DNA of 37,026 nt, from NCBI GenBank assembly GCA_001662425.1, contig BDDC01000979.1, positions 1 through 37,026 on the forward strand, in the 5' to 3' direction. Numbering within the stretch: the first letter of the stretch is position 1; each line of letters starts with the position of its first letter. Positions 1 to 11,100 of this stretch are shown piece by piece. Both the position numbers and the translations under genes were made by a program. The notes under the pieces are model-generated. The model ran no database searches. It saw nothing but the letters and a program-made list of their open reading frames with translations, and was not told where the DNA came from. Source of the stretch: Chlamydomonas sphaeroides (taxonomy: Eukaryota; Chlorophyta; Chlorophyceae; Chlamydomonadales; Chlamydomonadaceae).

Positions 1-533
1 GGGGGGGGGCTGGGGGAAGGGCGGCGCATCGCGGGGAGGGAAGGGCGGGGAGGCGGGTGGCAGCACATGGGGAGCGGGGGGCCCAGGGAGGCGCCTGTGT
101 GCAGGGCAGGCCAGCGCAGGCGGTGCGGGGCTAGGGCAGGTGCGAGGGGAGGGGGGCGCGCATGACGGAGGGGGGGGGCAGGAATGTCCAGGCCTGTGCG
201 CTGAGGCTGCGCAGGGGCCTCACGTCCAGGGACCTCGTGGCGACGTCCGGCGCCCAGCGCGGGCAGGGGCAGCAGAGGGGGCGCGGCAGGAGCCAGGCAT
301 GAACAGGGCGAGGACGAGCGCTACGCAGGGGCCTGCCGGCACCCCGCCCTACCGCAGGCCACAGCTCCGCAGCTGGGGCTCAGGGCCTCGGGGGGCTCAG
401 GGGCTCAGGGCCCCGGGGGCCTCAGCCGCGGCCGGCCTCTGAGGCCCTTCAGCCCCGCCACCACGGCTCCCTCCTCCCCGCTCTCCCCACCCCGCCTCCT
501 CCCTTGTGCCCCCTTGTGCCCCCTCCCCCCCAG
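1..533. other. Upstream intron or untranslated stretch
   Basis: No convincing exon is visible here. The first half is G-rich and the second half (about 440-533) is C-rich and ends in a CAG acceptor at 531-533. That is the layout of introns elsewhere in this window, so this is probably the 3' part of an intron of the following gene. A short open stretch at about 192-302, ending in TGA, could be an exon end of an upstream gene, but it lacks the C-rich tract that normally precedes acceptors here. Confidence 0.4.
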
Positions 534-2514
534 CTGCCCTGGTTCAACGAGCTACGGCCCGACCAGGTGGCGGCAGCCGCCGGGGCCTTCCTGGCCGCCA
601 CCTACGGCTACACGGGGGGGCGGGGCAGGGTGACGGGGTTCAAGGAGGTGAGGGAGGGGTAAGGGGGGCGGAGGCGGAGGAGGGCACCAGAGGCGGGGCA
701 GGGTCGTGTAGGAGCAGGGCAGGTGCGGGGGGAAAGACGAGGGCCAACGACCTCCGCTTGGCGGCCCTCCCCCCTTCCCCGACCCCCGCCACCCCGCCCA
801 GGTGCGCTTCACGTGCGGGCGGTCCTTCCCCTCGGGCCACTGCCGCTACGAGGAGTTTTCGGCCTTCCTGGATTGGCTGAGGGGGCTGTGCGGGCAGGTC
901 AAGGTGTGCGTGTCGGGGGGGATGGGGGGATGGGGGTGGCGGGCAGCTGTTGGGCAGGTTGCCTGCCCCGAGGCTAGCGCTGCCTCACCGTCCACCACCC
1001 CTCACCTCCAACCTGCCTCTTTTTCTGCCATGCCCACCCCGTTCCCCGTTCCCCTATCCCTTATCCATCCGCCCCTCCTGCCCCTACCCCCAGGTGCTGC
1101 TCAACAGCCGCTCCGGCTCTCAGCTCGAGTCCAACAAGAAGCTGGCGGCCATGCTGAGGAGGCAGGGGCTGCAGGTGGGGGGCATGCAGATGGGGGCCAG
1201 GGGGAGCAGGGCAGGCAGGTGGGGGAAGGGGGGGCCGCAGGGCAGGCAGGTGGGGGGGAGGCAGCACTGACGGCTCAGGGGGGCTTCGGCTCTCACCCGC
1301 GTCCCGCAGGGGTCGTGGGCTGGTGGACTCAGCAGGCGGGAGAGGAATGGGGGCCTGGGGCCTAGGGTAGGGGAGGCGTCGCCAGGGGAGGGCGAGCATG
1401 CCGGGATGGCCTCCGTGCAGGCCCCAACACCCTTCCCCCCTGCCTTGCCCTTGGCATTCCCCCCGACCCCTGAACTCAACCCCATGCAACCCTGGACTCC
1501 GACGTGACCCCACGCTCTTGCTTTGACCCCCGCCCGGCTCCCCCAAAGGTGACGGCCGAGCAGCTGCAGGCGGACCTGGCCACCACCCACCAGTGGTGGG
1601 CCGGGGGGAGGGGGAGGGGGAGGGGGGCACCGACAGTAAGCAGCGCCGACAGCGGCTGGCTGCAGCCCAACCGCCCACGTACCGGCAGCTCTTGCGGATG
1701 CGCTTGGGCGGATGCCTTGTGTCATGTCTTGGGCGCCCAGGGCGGGCCACCCTCGGTACGTACCAGGGGCGGCAGCCGGCGGGGGCTCGCTGTTGTGGTT
1801 ACCTGTCGCCACCGCCGCCGCTGCCAGCGAACCCACTGCCGCCACTCTGACTTCCACGCTGGTTCTTCATTGTGATCCCACTGCCACTGCCTCCCCGTCT
1901 CCGTGCCCCCACCCGCCCCCACCCCACCTCGCGCTCCGGCCAGGTATGACCGCTACGCCGCGGAGCACCCGGCTGCCGCAGCCCGGGTGCTGATGGAGGA
2001 CATGTTTAGCGCTGAGGTGGGGGCGGGTGGGAGATGGCAGAGGGGAGGGGAGGACGGGGAGGAGGGGCACTTGCCCGCCCCAGTGTTGCTCACCCCGAGC
2101 CCGCGTCCCCCTACCTCCGCCCTGCCCCCGCCTCCCCTTGCCGCCCCGCAGCGCAACGCCTCGCTGGCCTCCCGGCTGCTGGCCTTCCTGGGGGAGGCGG
2201 CCCCTGGCGGCCCCCCGCCTCTCTGGGCTTCTGCCATGCGGTTCGACCGCATGCCCTCCTGGGGCGGCAGGAGGGACGCCCAGGGGGAGGCGGAGCTGGC
2301 GGCGGCGGCGGGGCAGGGCGGGCCGGAGGGGGAGCAGGAGGGGGAAGGGGAGGCGGGCGAGGCCGGGGCCGGGTCAGCCGGTGGTGCGCTGGGCGGGGAG
2401 GAGCTGGGCGGGGGCGGGCCGGGGGCGGGCCGGCGGAGACGGAGGCAGCGCCACGGGCACTCGGGGGGCGGAGGGGCGATGGGCGCGCAGGCGGGGGCGG
2501 CGGGGGTGGGGTGA
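534..2514 (+). CDS. Unrecognised multi-exon protein, 3' part only
   Basis: I do not recognise the product. Visible exons are 534-647, 802-903, 1094-1174, about 1549 to 1634-1766, 1944-2016 and 2152-2514, ending in TGA. The first three join in phase 0 with GTGAGG, GTGTGC and GTGGGG donors and CAG acceptors. The early exons encode a compact, mixed sequence (starting LPWFNELRPDQV, then VRFTCGRSFPSGHCRYEEF) that looks like a folded domain. The exon at 1944 (YDRYAAEHPAAAARVLMEDM) looks helical. The last exon becomes a low-complexity Gly/Glu/Ala-rich tail with an Arg-rich patch before the stop. The exon from 1549 begins VTAEQLQADLATTHQWW, then enters a G-rich tract (about 1598-1628). Its reading frame does not match the phase-2 entry needed at 1944, so an extra small intron or a sequencing indel is likely. 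The 5' end lies outside the window. Confidence 0.55.
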
Positions 2515-3877
2515 AAGCGGGCCTCCCTTCCCTGCGCTGCTGCTAACGGCCGGGAGCGTGTTCTGACGAGGTTCTGGCTCTTGCGTGAGTGTGGGCTGTG
2601 AGGCAAATCAAGGGGGTCATTGGAGTGTGAGTGGGCGGCGGTGTGGTGCAGCGCTGAGGACGGCGCTGCCGCTGCTGTCAACCTCCCCCGCTGGCTAAGG
2701 TGCCGCTGCCCCTACCCCCGAGCGCAACCGGGAGCACCCCTGCGCCGGGGGGCCGGGGGGCCGGGGGGCGGGCTCCGGGGGCGGGTGGGCGCAGCCCGGC
2801 AGGCAGCCAGGGCCTGAGCCGGGGCCGACCACACGGGCGCCATTGCCTTTGCCGTGCCCGCTGCGCTGGGAACGCAACCCGACTCGTGTGACCACTGGGG
2901 GGATCACGACTGCCGCGCCCCTCACACCCCTCGCGCTGCGGGGTGCGGAGCAGCAGCGCAGCAGGTGGCTCGGGTGGCCGGCGGGGCAGCTGCGCGGGAA
3001 CAGCCACGGCTGCTCCCCCCTTGTGTTCCCACCGCAGCCACTGCGTGGCTGTGCGTGCGCCCGCGGCTGTGCGCCTGGCGGGCCCCGCCTGCTGGCGGCC
3101 GCCCGCAGCTCTGATGACGTGGCCAGGTGTGGGGCATGCAGCTGTGGCGGAGGGGGCGCTGGTGGACAGGGCCATCTATCCTTGCGCATGGCGGGGCGCC
3201 GGCGGGGCCGAGCGCCGCCCCTCACACCGTGATACGTGGGATACGCGGTGCACGAGAAGCGTCACTGCGGGGGGACCCTTCTCGGGCACCCAACGTACCA
3301 TGTTCGTCCAGCGATGCAGCCCTACTGCACGCGGCACCTCTGGCCCACTGCCTGCTCCCCGCCAACACCCATCGGCTGGCTCCGACAGCCGCATACGAGC
3401 CAACCTGCCTGCCATGGCTGCGGCGGCCTGCGGCCCCCAGGATCTCCAACCATGATGCCTCTCAGTCACCGCTACAACACTGCTACTCTATAGCGCACTA
3501 CCGCACCACCGACGCAACTGTAAGAGTGATCGCAGTATGGCCTCGCTACAGGCCTGGGTTGGGAACACACGCAGTGGGAACACCCAACGGCGGGGACCTC
3601 CTGGTCACTGCCTCACTCGCACCTGCATACGAACCCCGCAACCGGGCACAGCGGCCCCATCATACCCCAAGAGACGTCGCGGCCCCCCATCTACAGGTAT
3701 TGAGCAAACAGCCCAACAATTACAGACATCCTACTGCCTAGGCCACCTGGGCTAGCGGAAGGCTGCACATCTAACGCTAGCTCCCATGCATCCCTAGCCC
3801 TTGAGCTCCATTTACTCTGAACCTCTAGTTCCGACCAAGCACAGCCCCTACTCTTGTCACCGGCTGTTGGCTACTGG
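2515..3877. other. Intergenic region, convergent gene ends
   Basis: The stretch lies between the stop of the plus-strand gene at 2514 and the stop of the minus-strand BTB gene at 3878. It should hold the 3' untranslated regions of both. GC content falls after about 3200, unlike the coding regions. Several reading frames are open here, but none has the codon bias or splice-site context of the real genes. I see no recognisable element apart from a TGTAA motif on the minus strand at 3720-3724. Confidence 0.5.
3720..3724 (-). terminator. Candidate TGTAA polyadenylation signal of the BTB gene
   Basis: TGTAA is the usual polyadenylation signal of chlorophyte nuclear genes. On the minus strand this copy lies about 155 bases after the BTB gene stop codon, a plausible 3' UTR length. 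It is a five-base match only, so chance is possible. Confidence 0.35.
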
Positions 3878-4705
3878 CTACTGACTGCTGGCTGAGCGCC
3901 TGGAGCGCTTGGCTGGGCGCTCACCGCCGCCTCCGCCTCCGCCCGTGAAATACTGCCGCGCACGCGGTTCCGCAGCCAGCGGCGCACGGCGCCCCCCACA
4001 TCCCTCGGCCGCCATCCCCTCCTGCCGCCGTCCATGCGCCGGGAAGCGCTCCGTCAGCGCCGCCGCCAGCCCCGCAAAGCCCCCACCATGAGCCCACTCC
4101 AGCAGCCCCGTGACGTTGTCCACCGTCGCCGCCGCCAGCAGCTGCCCCTGCGCCGCCTCACACAGCTGCGACAGCGACAGCCGCGCAGCCAGCGCCGCCA
4201 CCGAGCGAGCCGTTGACGCGGCCGCACCCGGGGGCTGGCTCTGGCCGGCTGCCGCCAGGTCCGTGGGGATGGCCGAGGTGTAGAGGTAGAGCAGTACCAC
4301 GCGGAGCGCGGCGGCGCTGGTGTCTGAAGGTAGTTGCAACACGGCCGCCGCCGTGCCGCCGCTGCCCGAGCCGGCGCTGCCGCCTCCCCTGCTGCCGCCT
4401 CCCCCTCTGCTGCTGCCTCTCCCGGGCAGCATGGCCGCCAGGGCAGGGCAGCGGCCCGCGAGCACGGAGCGGTGCACCGGGAAGCGCTCGCCGCTGCCCA
4501 GTGCGAGAGTGACGTCGGGCGGCGCGTCGGGCGTGATGCCCGCCATGGGGGCGACCAGGGCCGCCAGGCCGGGAGCCCAGGGCCCGGACGCGGCAGCCGG
4601 CGGGGGCTGGACCCGCTTGGTGCCGGCGCTGCGCTGCGGAGCCGGCGCGCTGGCGGCCGGCCGGGACCCCGGAGGCGGCCTGTCGCAGCCTGCTCCGGCG
4701 GGCAT
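3878..4705 (-). CDS. BTB/POZ domain protein, single exon
   Basis: A 275-residue open frame from ATG at 4705 to TAG at 3878. Residues 1-60 are Pro/Ala-rich and probably disordered. A BTB/POZ domain starts near residue 62 with DVTLALGSGERFPVHRSVLA, the classic strand-helix opening of the fold. It continues with a hydrophobic strand and LPSDTSAAALRVVLLYLYTS (residues 125-144), matching the conserved D..A....L.YLYT motif. The segment SLSQLCEAAQGQLLAAATVDNVTGLLEWA matches the BTB C-terminal helices and 3-box-like region that bind Cullin-3 in many relatives. A Gly/Ser-rich insertion (about 95-120) interrupts the domain. The C-terminus carries poly-Gly followed by RPAKRSRRS, a likely nuclear localisation signal. 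No Kelch, MATH or ankyrin partner domain is present. It may act as a Cullin-3 substrate adaptor or a BTB oligomerisation protein in the nucleus; that role is inference. Confidence 0.8.
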   Translation of the reverse strand: MPAGAGCDRPPPGSRPAASAPAPQRSAGTKRVQPPPAAASGPWAPGLAALVAPMAGITPDAPPDVTLALGSGERFPVHRSVLAGRCPALAAMLPGRGSSRGGGGSRGGGSAGSGSGGTAAAVLQLPSDTSAAALRVVLLYLYTSAIPTDLAAAGQSQPPGAAASTARSVAALAARLSLSQLCEAAQGQLLAAATVDNVTGLLEWAHGGGFAGLAAALTERFPAHGRRQEGMAAEGCGGRRAPLAAEPRARQYFTGGGGGGGERPAKRSRRSASSQ

Positions 4706-5140
4706 GATGAGGGGCGGGTGCGGCCGTGGGGCCGGGCGATGGGGTCGGCATGGTGCGCAAGCAGGTGGAGAGGGTGGAGGGGTGTGGGGGCATGTGTATG
4801 TGCTCTGTGGACTGGCTGCATGCTCGATGGCGTCGTATCAATTAGGCGTGCACTGCAACATACCGCTAGTGCCTACCGGATGTACTTGTGGTGTAACGAA
4901 CGCGTCGGCAATCGCCGAGCCAGAGGCTCGGGTCCATATGGCTGCAGCAACCTTCCCAGCACATTACCATGACCGCCACCGTCGCCGCCGCGATAGGCCG
5001 CCATGTTGTCGTGGCGTTGGCAACGGCAGGCTTCCCTACTCTACGTCGCGACTATGCTATCAGCCCGGAACAGCCAGAGGGGCCTACCGGAGGGGTTACT
5101 CAGCTCATTGCTGTGGGGGCGCAAGCACGATAGCACCCAG
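4706..5140. other. Intergenic region upstream of the BTB gene
   Basis: The stretch separates the BTB start (4705) from the stop codon of the giant minus-strand gene (5141). Both genes run on the minus strand, so it should contain the 3' UTR of the giant gene followed by the BTB promoter. No clear TATA box, CCAAT box or polyadenylation signal was found. Confidence 0.5.
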
Positions 5141-8100
5141 TCAGCCCACCCCTTCACCCCCGCTGCCGCTGAGGCCGGTGCCCGTCACCCGCCGTGCCGC
5201 GGGTGCTGCCGCCCTCATGGAGCTTGCGACGGCACCGCCGCTGCCTGCGGACGGGGCAGCAGCAGCGCCGAGACGGTGCTCACCCGCTGCTTGGCCCTGG
5301 CTGGTTGCGCCACCGGCCTGCCGCTCCTGCCGCCGTTGCTGCTGCAGGGGCTGTGACGCTTGGCGGCTCGGGGCCGCCGGCGGCCGAGCCGAGCGCCCTG
5401 CGGTGCGGTGCGGAGCAGCACGCAGCGGCCTCTGGCCATGGCCACCAAAGCAGCCCCTGCAGCGGCTGGTGATCCAGCCGCTTGCATCCCGGCCAAGCCG
5501 GACGCCGCAGCAGCTCGGACGACCCCCGCGCCCTCACCTGGTACACTTGCACCGGCAGCGGCCGGGGCTGCTGGCTGCTGCGGCCAGCTCGGGGGGCCCG
5601 GTGGCAGCGTGGCGGCGGCGCGTGGCGGGGGCCCTGCGGACGGACGGACGGACGGGCAACGGCTCACACTCACAGTGTCGCAGTAGGGCCTCAGCGAGGA
5701 CAGGACGCGCCACGGGCAACCCCGCCACAGCACGACTGCCCACCAGCAACCACCCCACGCGCTGGCTCTGCTCACCGGTGTCCTCAGGGCTGGGGGCAGT
5801 GGAGCCCACTGCTGGCCCCTCGACGCCGCGACGCCGGACCCCGCGCGCGTTGGCTGCCAACGGCGCCGCAGCCTCGGCCGCCCGCTTGCGCTCGGACGGC
5901 CCCGCGCTCGGCGCTTGCTGGGGCTGCGTGCGCGGCGCGTTTACCTCTGGTCCCGCAGGAGCGGGCTGCGGCGCCGGCCGACCCTGCGGCAGCTGCTGCT
6001 CGGGGCGGGTCGCAGGCTGCAGCGGCAGCCAGGGGCCACGGCCGTGGACCCCTCTGGCGGCGCTGGGCGGGCCAGGGGCGGGACGGCCCGCCCCAGCGGC
6101 TGCGGCCGCGCGCTCCGCTGCTTCACCGCCTGCCTCCTTAGCGCCGGGCTCCCGCTTGACCCCCACCCGCTGCAGTGTCGGCCCGGGGCCACGCGCGGCC
6201 CCGGGCCCAGGCGCCGGGGCAGGGCCGCGCTGCAGGCGGATAGTGATGGCGGCAGGCAGGCTGCTGCCGGAGCCGCCAGGCTGGCCCTCCGCTGCGGGCA
6301 CGGCCGCCAGCAGCACTCGGTCGCCGGCCCGGGCCCCTGCGGCCCCCAGCCAGCTGCCCAAGCCCTGCAGCCGCCACTGAGGGCCGGTCGGCAGCGGCTC
6401 GCTGCGCAGGCTGCCGGCCGCTGCGGCCTGCTGGCCGGCGCCGTCCGGCAGCGCCAGCAGGCGCATGCTGCCGCCGGGGGGCAGGCCCTCTCGGGCCAGG
6501 CCGTCCCCCAGCAGCGCCCGGGCGGCCCGCAGCCGCATGCCGGCCCCACCGCTGGCCAGCGCCGCCTCGCCCAGGTGCACACTGCAGCTGCCGGCCCCGC
6601 TGGGGCCCGGGGCCGGAGGGCCGGCAGCGGCAGCGGACACCGGCGCCCGGGCTGCACACGGCGCGGCGGGTGCGACGGCGGCCACGGGCGTCCGGCCGCC
6701 GGCGGCCGCCGGGGACAAGGGGCTGCCCGCACCATCCTGGACCGCGGCTTGCTGTCCGCCCGACGTCGGCTGCCGCTGCAGCCGCAAGCTGACGGCCGCC
6801 AGCCGCGTGCCGGCGGCGCCCTGCTGGCCCGCCTTCGCGGGTACCGGCTCCAGCAGCACACAGTCGCCCGGCTGGGCGCCCACGGCACGCAGCCAGCCGG
6901 TGAGGCCGCCCACGCGCCACTCAGGCTTCCTGCCCCCAGAGGCCACACAGCGCCGCAGCGACGCGCCACGCAGCAGCAGCGGCAGCGGCCCGGCAGCCGT
7001 CAACGCCGCAGCGTCGCTTGCGGCCGGGCGGCAGGGTACGGACGCACCCAGGGGCAGCCTACCTGCCACCACGCTCGAGCCCAGCAGCCGGGCTGCGACC
7101 CCCACCCGGACGCAGGCCTGGCCGTGCGTGAGGGACCTGGCCGTGATGAGCGCGGTGGTGCTGGCCTCGCACGGACGCGCCGCTTGCCCGTGTCGTGCGT
7201 TCCGAACTGGGACGGCCTGCCCTGTGGCGGCGGCCGCCTGCCTCGGCGCGGGCTGTCCCTGTCCGCTGCAGCGCCCCGCGGCCAATGGAGCGCCCCGGTG
7301 CACAGCTGCAGCGCCGCCGGATAGAGCGCTTGGCGCACTGTCGGCGTCGCTCTCGTCCGAGCACGCGCTGCTGCTGCTGTTGCTGCTGTCCGGGTCGGGT
7401 CCGCTGGCTCGCCTGCCACGGGGCGACGCCAGTCGCCGTCGGTGTGAGGGCCGCTGTGTCGGCACGCCGCTGCTGGCTCCGCCTAGGCACGCCGTCAACC
7501 GGCCCGCAGCGGGTTCGTCCCCGGGCCCATCGCTGGCGTCGCCGCAGGAGCTGAGGCCGCCGTCGCTGCTGCCATCGCCGGAGCCGGAGCCGTCGGAGGC
7601 GGCACGGCCACCGTTGCTGCTGCTGCGGCGCCGCCTGCCCGTCAAGGCACTGGAGGCGCGTTGCGGCCGCGTGTCAAGCTGCTCCTCCGGCACCGGCTCC
7701 AGCCTGACGGCGATGGCAGCCACGCCCGCTGCCGCCGACCCGGCACCGGCCGCCCCACCTTCCCGCTGCACGGCCGCCAGCTGCAGCCGGTCCCCCGGCC
7801 CGGCACCGCGGGCAGCCAGCCAGCGCGCGAGGCCGCAAATGCGCCACAACGGCGAGGCCTGGCTGCTGGCGTGCGGGTAGCAGCGCAGCCCCGCGTGGGC
7901 CAGCAGCGCGGCCGCCTCTGCCGGCTCGCCGTCCCCCGGGCGCAGCGGGATGGCCCTGCCCGGCGGCATGCCCGCCGCGTGCACCAGGGCGCCCAGCAGC
8001 GCCACCGCGGCAGCCCGCGTCACGACCGCGTCACCCACGCGCATGCTCCTGGCGGTGAGCACCACCGCCGCAGGTGCGGCAGCGGACACCACCGCGCTGC

Positions 8101-11100
8101 CCGTCAGCACCGCGCGGCCGTCGGGCAGCACCGCCAGCGCCGGCTGGTCGCCCGGCTGCAGCCGCAGGGCCTGGCCCAGGGCCCCGGCGCCCGAGAGCGC
8201 AACGCCACCTGCGCGCCGGCCTAGCAGGCTGAGGCGGTAGCGCACCAGCTGCTGAGCGGCGCCGGCCTCGCGGGCGTGCAGCTCCACGGCCTGCTTGGCG
8301 CCGCTGGACTGCAGCGCCGCCAGCTGCTGCGGGAAGGCGGCCCGGATGGCGGCTGTGCCGTGCAGCAGCCCCCCGGTTGCGTCCCACCGCAGCGCCCCGA
8401 CACGCCTGCCGGAGTCCTGGCGTGGCACCGAGCCGTCCTCGGGGCTGCTCGCGTGGTCGCAGGTGCTTGCCGCCCTGGCCCCACTGCCGCCCGAGCTGCC
8501 GCTGTCGTCGTCCTTTGCAGCAGCGTCCGTGTCCACACGAGTCGCCGTGTCCGTGCGAGCTGCGCAGCGGCCGCCGCCCCTGGCGCAGCGGGAGGTGGTG
8601 GGCAGTGCCACCACCTGCGCCACCACGCGGCCGCCGGGCTGCACCGACAGCCGCAGCTGGGCCCCCGGCTGCAGCCCCAGGCGCCATGCGAGGCTGGCGG
8701 CGCCGGTCAGGGCGGGGCCTGACGGACCCCAGCCGGTCAGCAGCAGCTGGTAGCGCTCCAGCGGCCCGCCGCCGGCCTCCCGCGCGAGCAGCGCCACGGG
8801 CTGGCCGGCTCCGCTGCCACCGGCGGCTGCCAGCGCGGCGCACTGCTGCGGGAAGGCCGCCTGCAGCGCTGTGGCTCCGGTCAGGCTCTTCTTGTCGTGG
8901 GCCAGCAGCAGCAGCGGAGGGGCCGCGCCGGGGCAGGCTGCGGCGGGGCCCACACGCGCACCGCCGGCCGCAGCGGCACCGGGCTCAGCGCCGCCGCCGC
9001 CGTTCGCCGCCTCGCTGTCACTGCCGCTGCCGCTGCCGCTGCCGCTGTCGCTGCCGCTGTCGCTGCCGCTGCCGCTGCCGCTGCCGGCAGCCTCATCTCT
9101 GCTGCCGGCCCCTGGCTCATCATCGGACGACTCCCCGCTGCTTGCCGAGCCCCCTCCAGCGGGCTCCACAGCTGCAGAGCGAGGGACCTTGCTGCCCGCA
9201 ACTGCATCGCCGCGGCGGGTTCCGTGCCCGCCCGAGGCTGCTGCCGCGCGGTGGTGGTCCGGAGGGGCGGCGGCCGCTGACACCACAGCCACACCGCGGC
9301 CCTCCGGCCTTAACGCAAGCTGCAGCTCGTCGCCGGGGCGCAGGCCCAGGTCGTGCGCTAGGGCGGCGCAGGACGTGAGCGCCGGGGTGTCCTTGCCATT
9401 GCGGACCAGGTTGAGCGCGTACGGCGCCAGCCTCGCCCCGCCGCCGGGCTGCCGCGCGTGCAGCACCACGGGCTGCTTGGCGCCGCCGCTGTCGCGCCAT
9501 GCCGCATACTGCCGCGGGAAGGCGGCGCGGATGGCGATGGCGCCCATCAGGCGCAAGCCCGGGTAGAGGCGCAGCCGGGGCCCCGTTGCGCCCGGGCAGC
9601 CTGCAGCGGGCGGCTCGTCCTCGGCACGATCCCTATCGTCGGGGCTGCTGTCGCCACTGTCCTCGGAGCTGCTGCTGGCGCTGCTGCCGCTGGCGCTGCT
9701 GCTGCTGCCACTGCTGGGGTCCTGCGAGCTCAGCGCATCGCCGCCGTCGCTGACGGAGCCCACCCGGCGCCCGGCAGCCGCGGGAGCAGCTGTGTGCCGA
9801 GCCTCTGGGAGCAGCCGCAAGCTGACGGCCGCCAGCCGCGTGCCGGCGGCGCCCTGCTGGCCCGCTTTCGCGGGTACCGGCCCTAGCAGCACACAGTCGC
9901 CCGGCTGGGCCCCCACGGCACGCAGCCAGCCGGTGAGGCCGCAGACGCGCCAGGTGGGCAAGGCTCGGTTACCACCTGGCAGGTTGCACCGCAGTACTGA
10001 ACGGGCTAGCAGCGCCGCCAGCCCCGCCGGCTCGCCGTGCGCGGGGCGCAGGGGGATAGCCTGGCCGGGCGGCAGTCCGTGCATCCGTGTCCGCTTGCCT
10101 AGCAGCCGCTGCACGGCCGCCTGTGTCACATAAGCTCTCCCAAACCGCATTCCGCCCTCCGTCAGCAGCGCTGCGTCCGCCTGCAGAGGGTGGGCTGGAC
10201 CGCTCGGCTGGCTGGCTGCGGCCTCCGGGCAGGACACCACCGCCCGACCGTCGGACAGCACCGCCAGCTGCAGCTCACTGCCCACGGCCAGGCGCAGGTC
10301 GTGCACGAGGCGGCCGCAGGACGTGAGCGCCGGGGTGTCCTTGCCATTGCGGACCAGGTTGAGCGCGTACGGCGCCAGCCTCGCCCCGCCGCCGGGCTGC
10401 CGCGCGTGCAGCACCACGGGCTGCTTGGCGCCGCCGCTGTCGCGCCATGCCGCATACTGCCGCGGGAAGGCGGCGCGGATGGCGATGGCGCCCATCAGGC
10501 GCAAGCCCGGGTAGAGGCGCAGCCGGGGCCCCGTTGCGCCCGGGCAGCCTGCAGCGGGCGGCTCGTCCTCTGCGTCGTGCCCGTCCTCGGGGCTGCTGCT
10601 GGCGCTGTCCTCGGAGCTGCTGCTGTCGCTATCATGAGGGCTGCTGCCGCTGCTGGCGCCACCGCTGCCGCCGCTGCTGGCGCTGGAGTCCTCACAGCTC
10701 AGCGCCGCGCCACCGCTGCCGCCACAGCGCGCGGTGGGGCCCACCTGGCGGGCGGCAGGCGTAGGGGCAGCTGTGTGCCGAGCCCCTGGGAGCAGCCGCA
10801 AGCTGACGGCCGCCAGCCGCGTGCCGGCGGCGACCTGCTGGCCTGCTTTCGCGGGTACCGGCTCCAGCAGCACACAGTCGCCCGGCTGGGCGCCCACGGC
10901 ACGCAGCCAGCCGGTGAGGCCGCAGACGCGCCAGGTGGGCAGGGCCTGGGCCCCCCTGGGCGGGTAGCTGCGCAGGGCCGCGACCGCCAGCGCCACTGCT
11001 CCCGGCTCGCCACGCGCAGCGCGGAGGGGGATGGAATGGCCGCCCGGCAGTCCTCTGGACACCAGCCGACTGCCTAGCAGCCGCTGCACGGTGGCCTGGG

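Noticed and set aside
4320..6380. 686-residue plus-strand open frame
   Set aside because: It is antisense to the BTB gene and the giant gene and crosses the intergenic region. Its composition is a mirror of the GC-rich codon usage on the other strand.
6465..7880. 471-residue plus-strand open frame with repeats
   Set aside because: It lies wholly antisense to the giant modular gene; the repeats belong to that gene.
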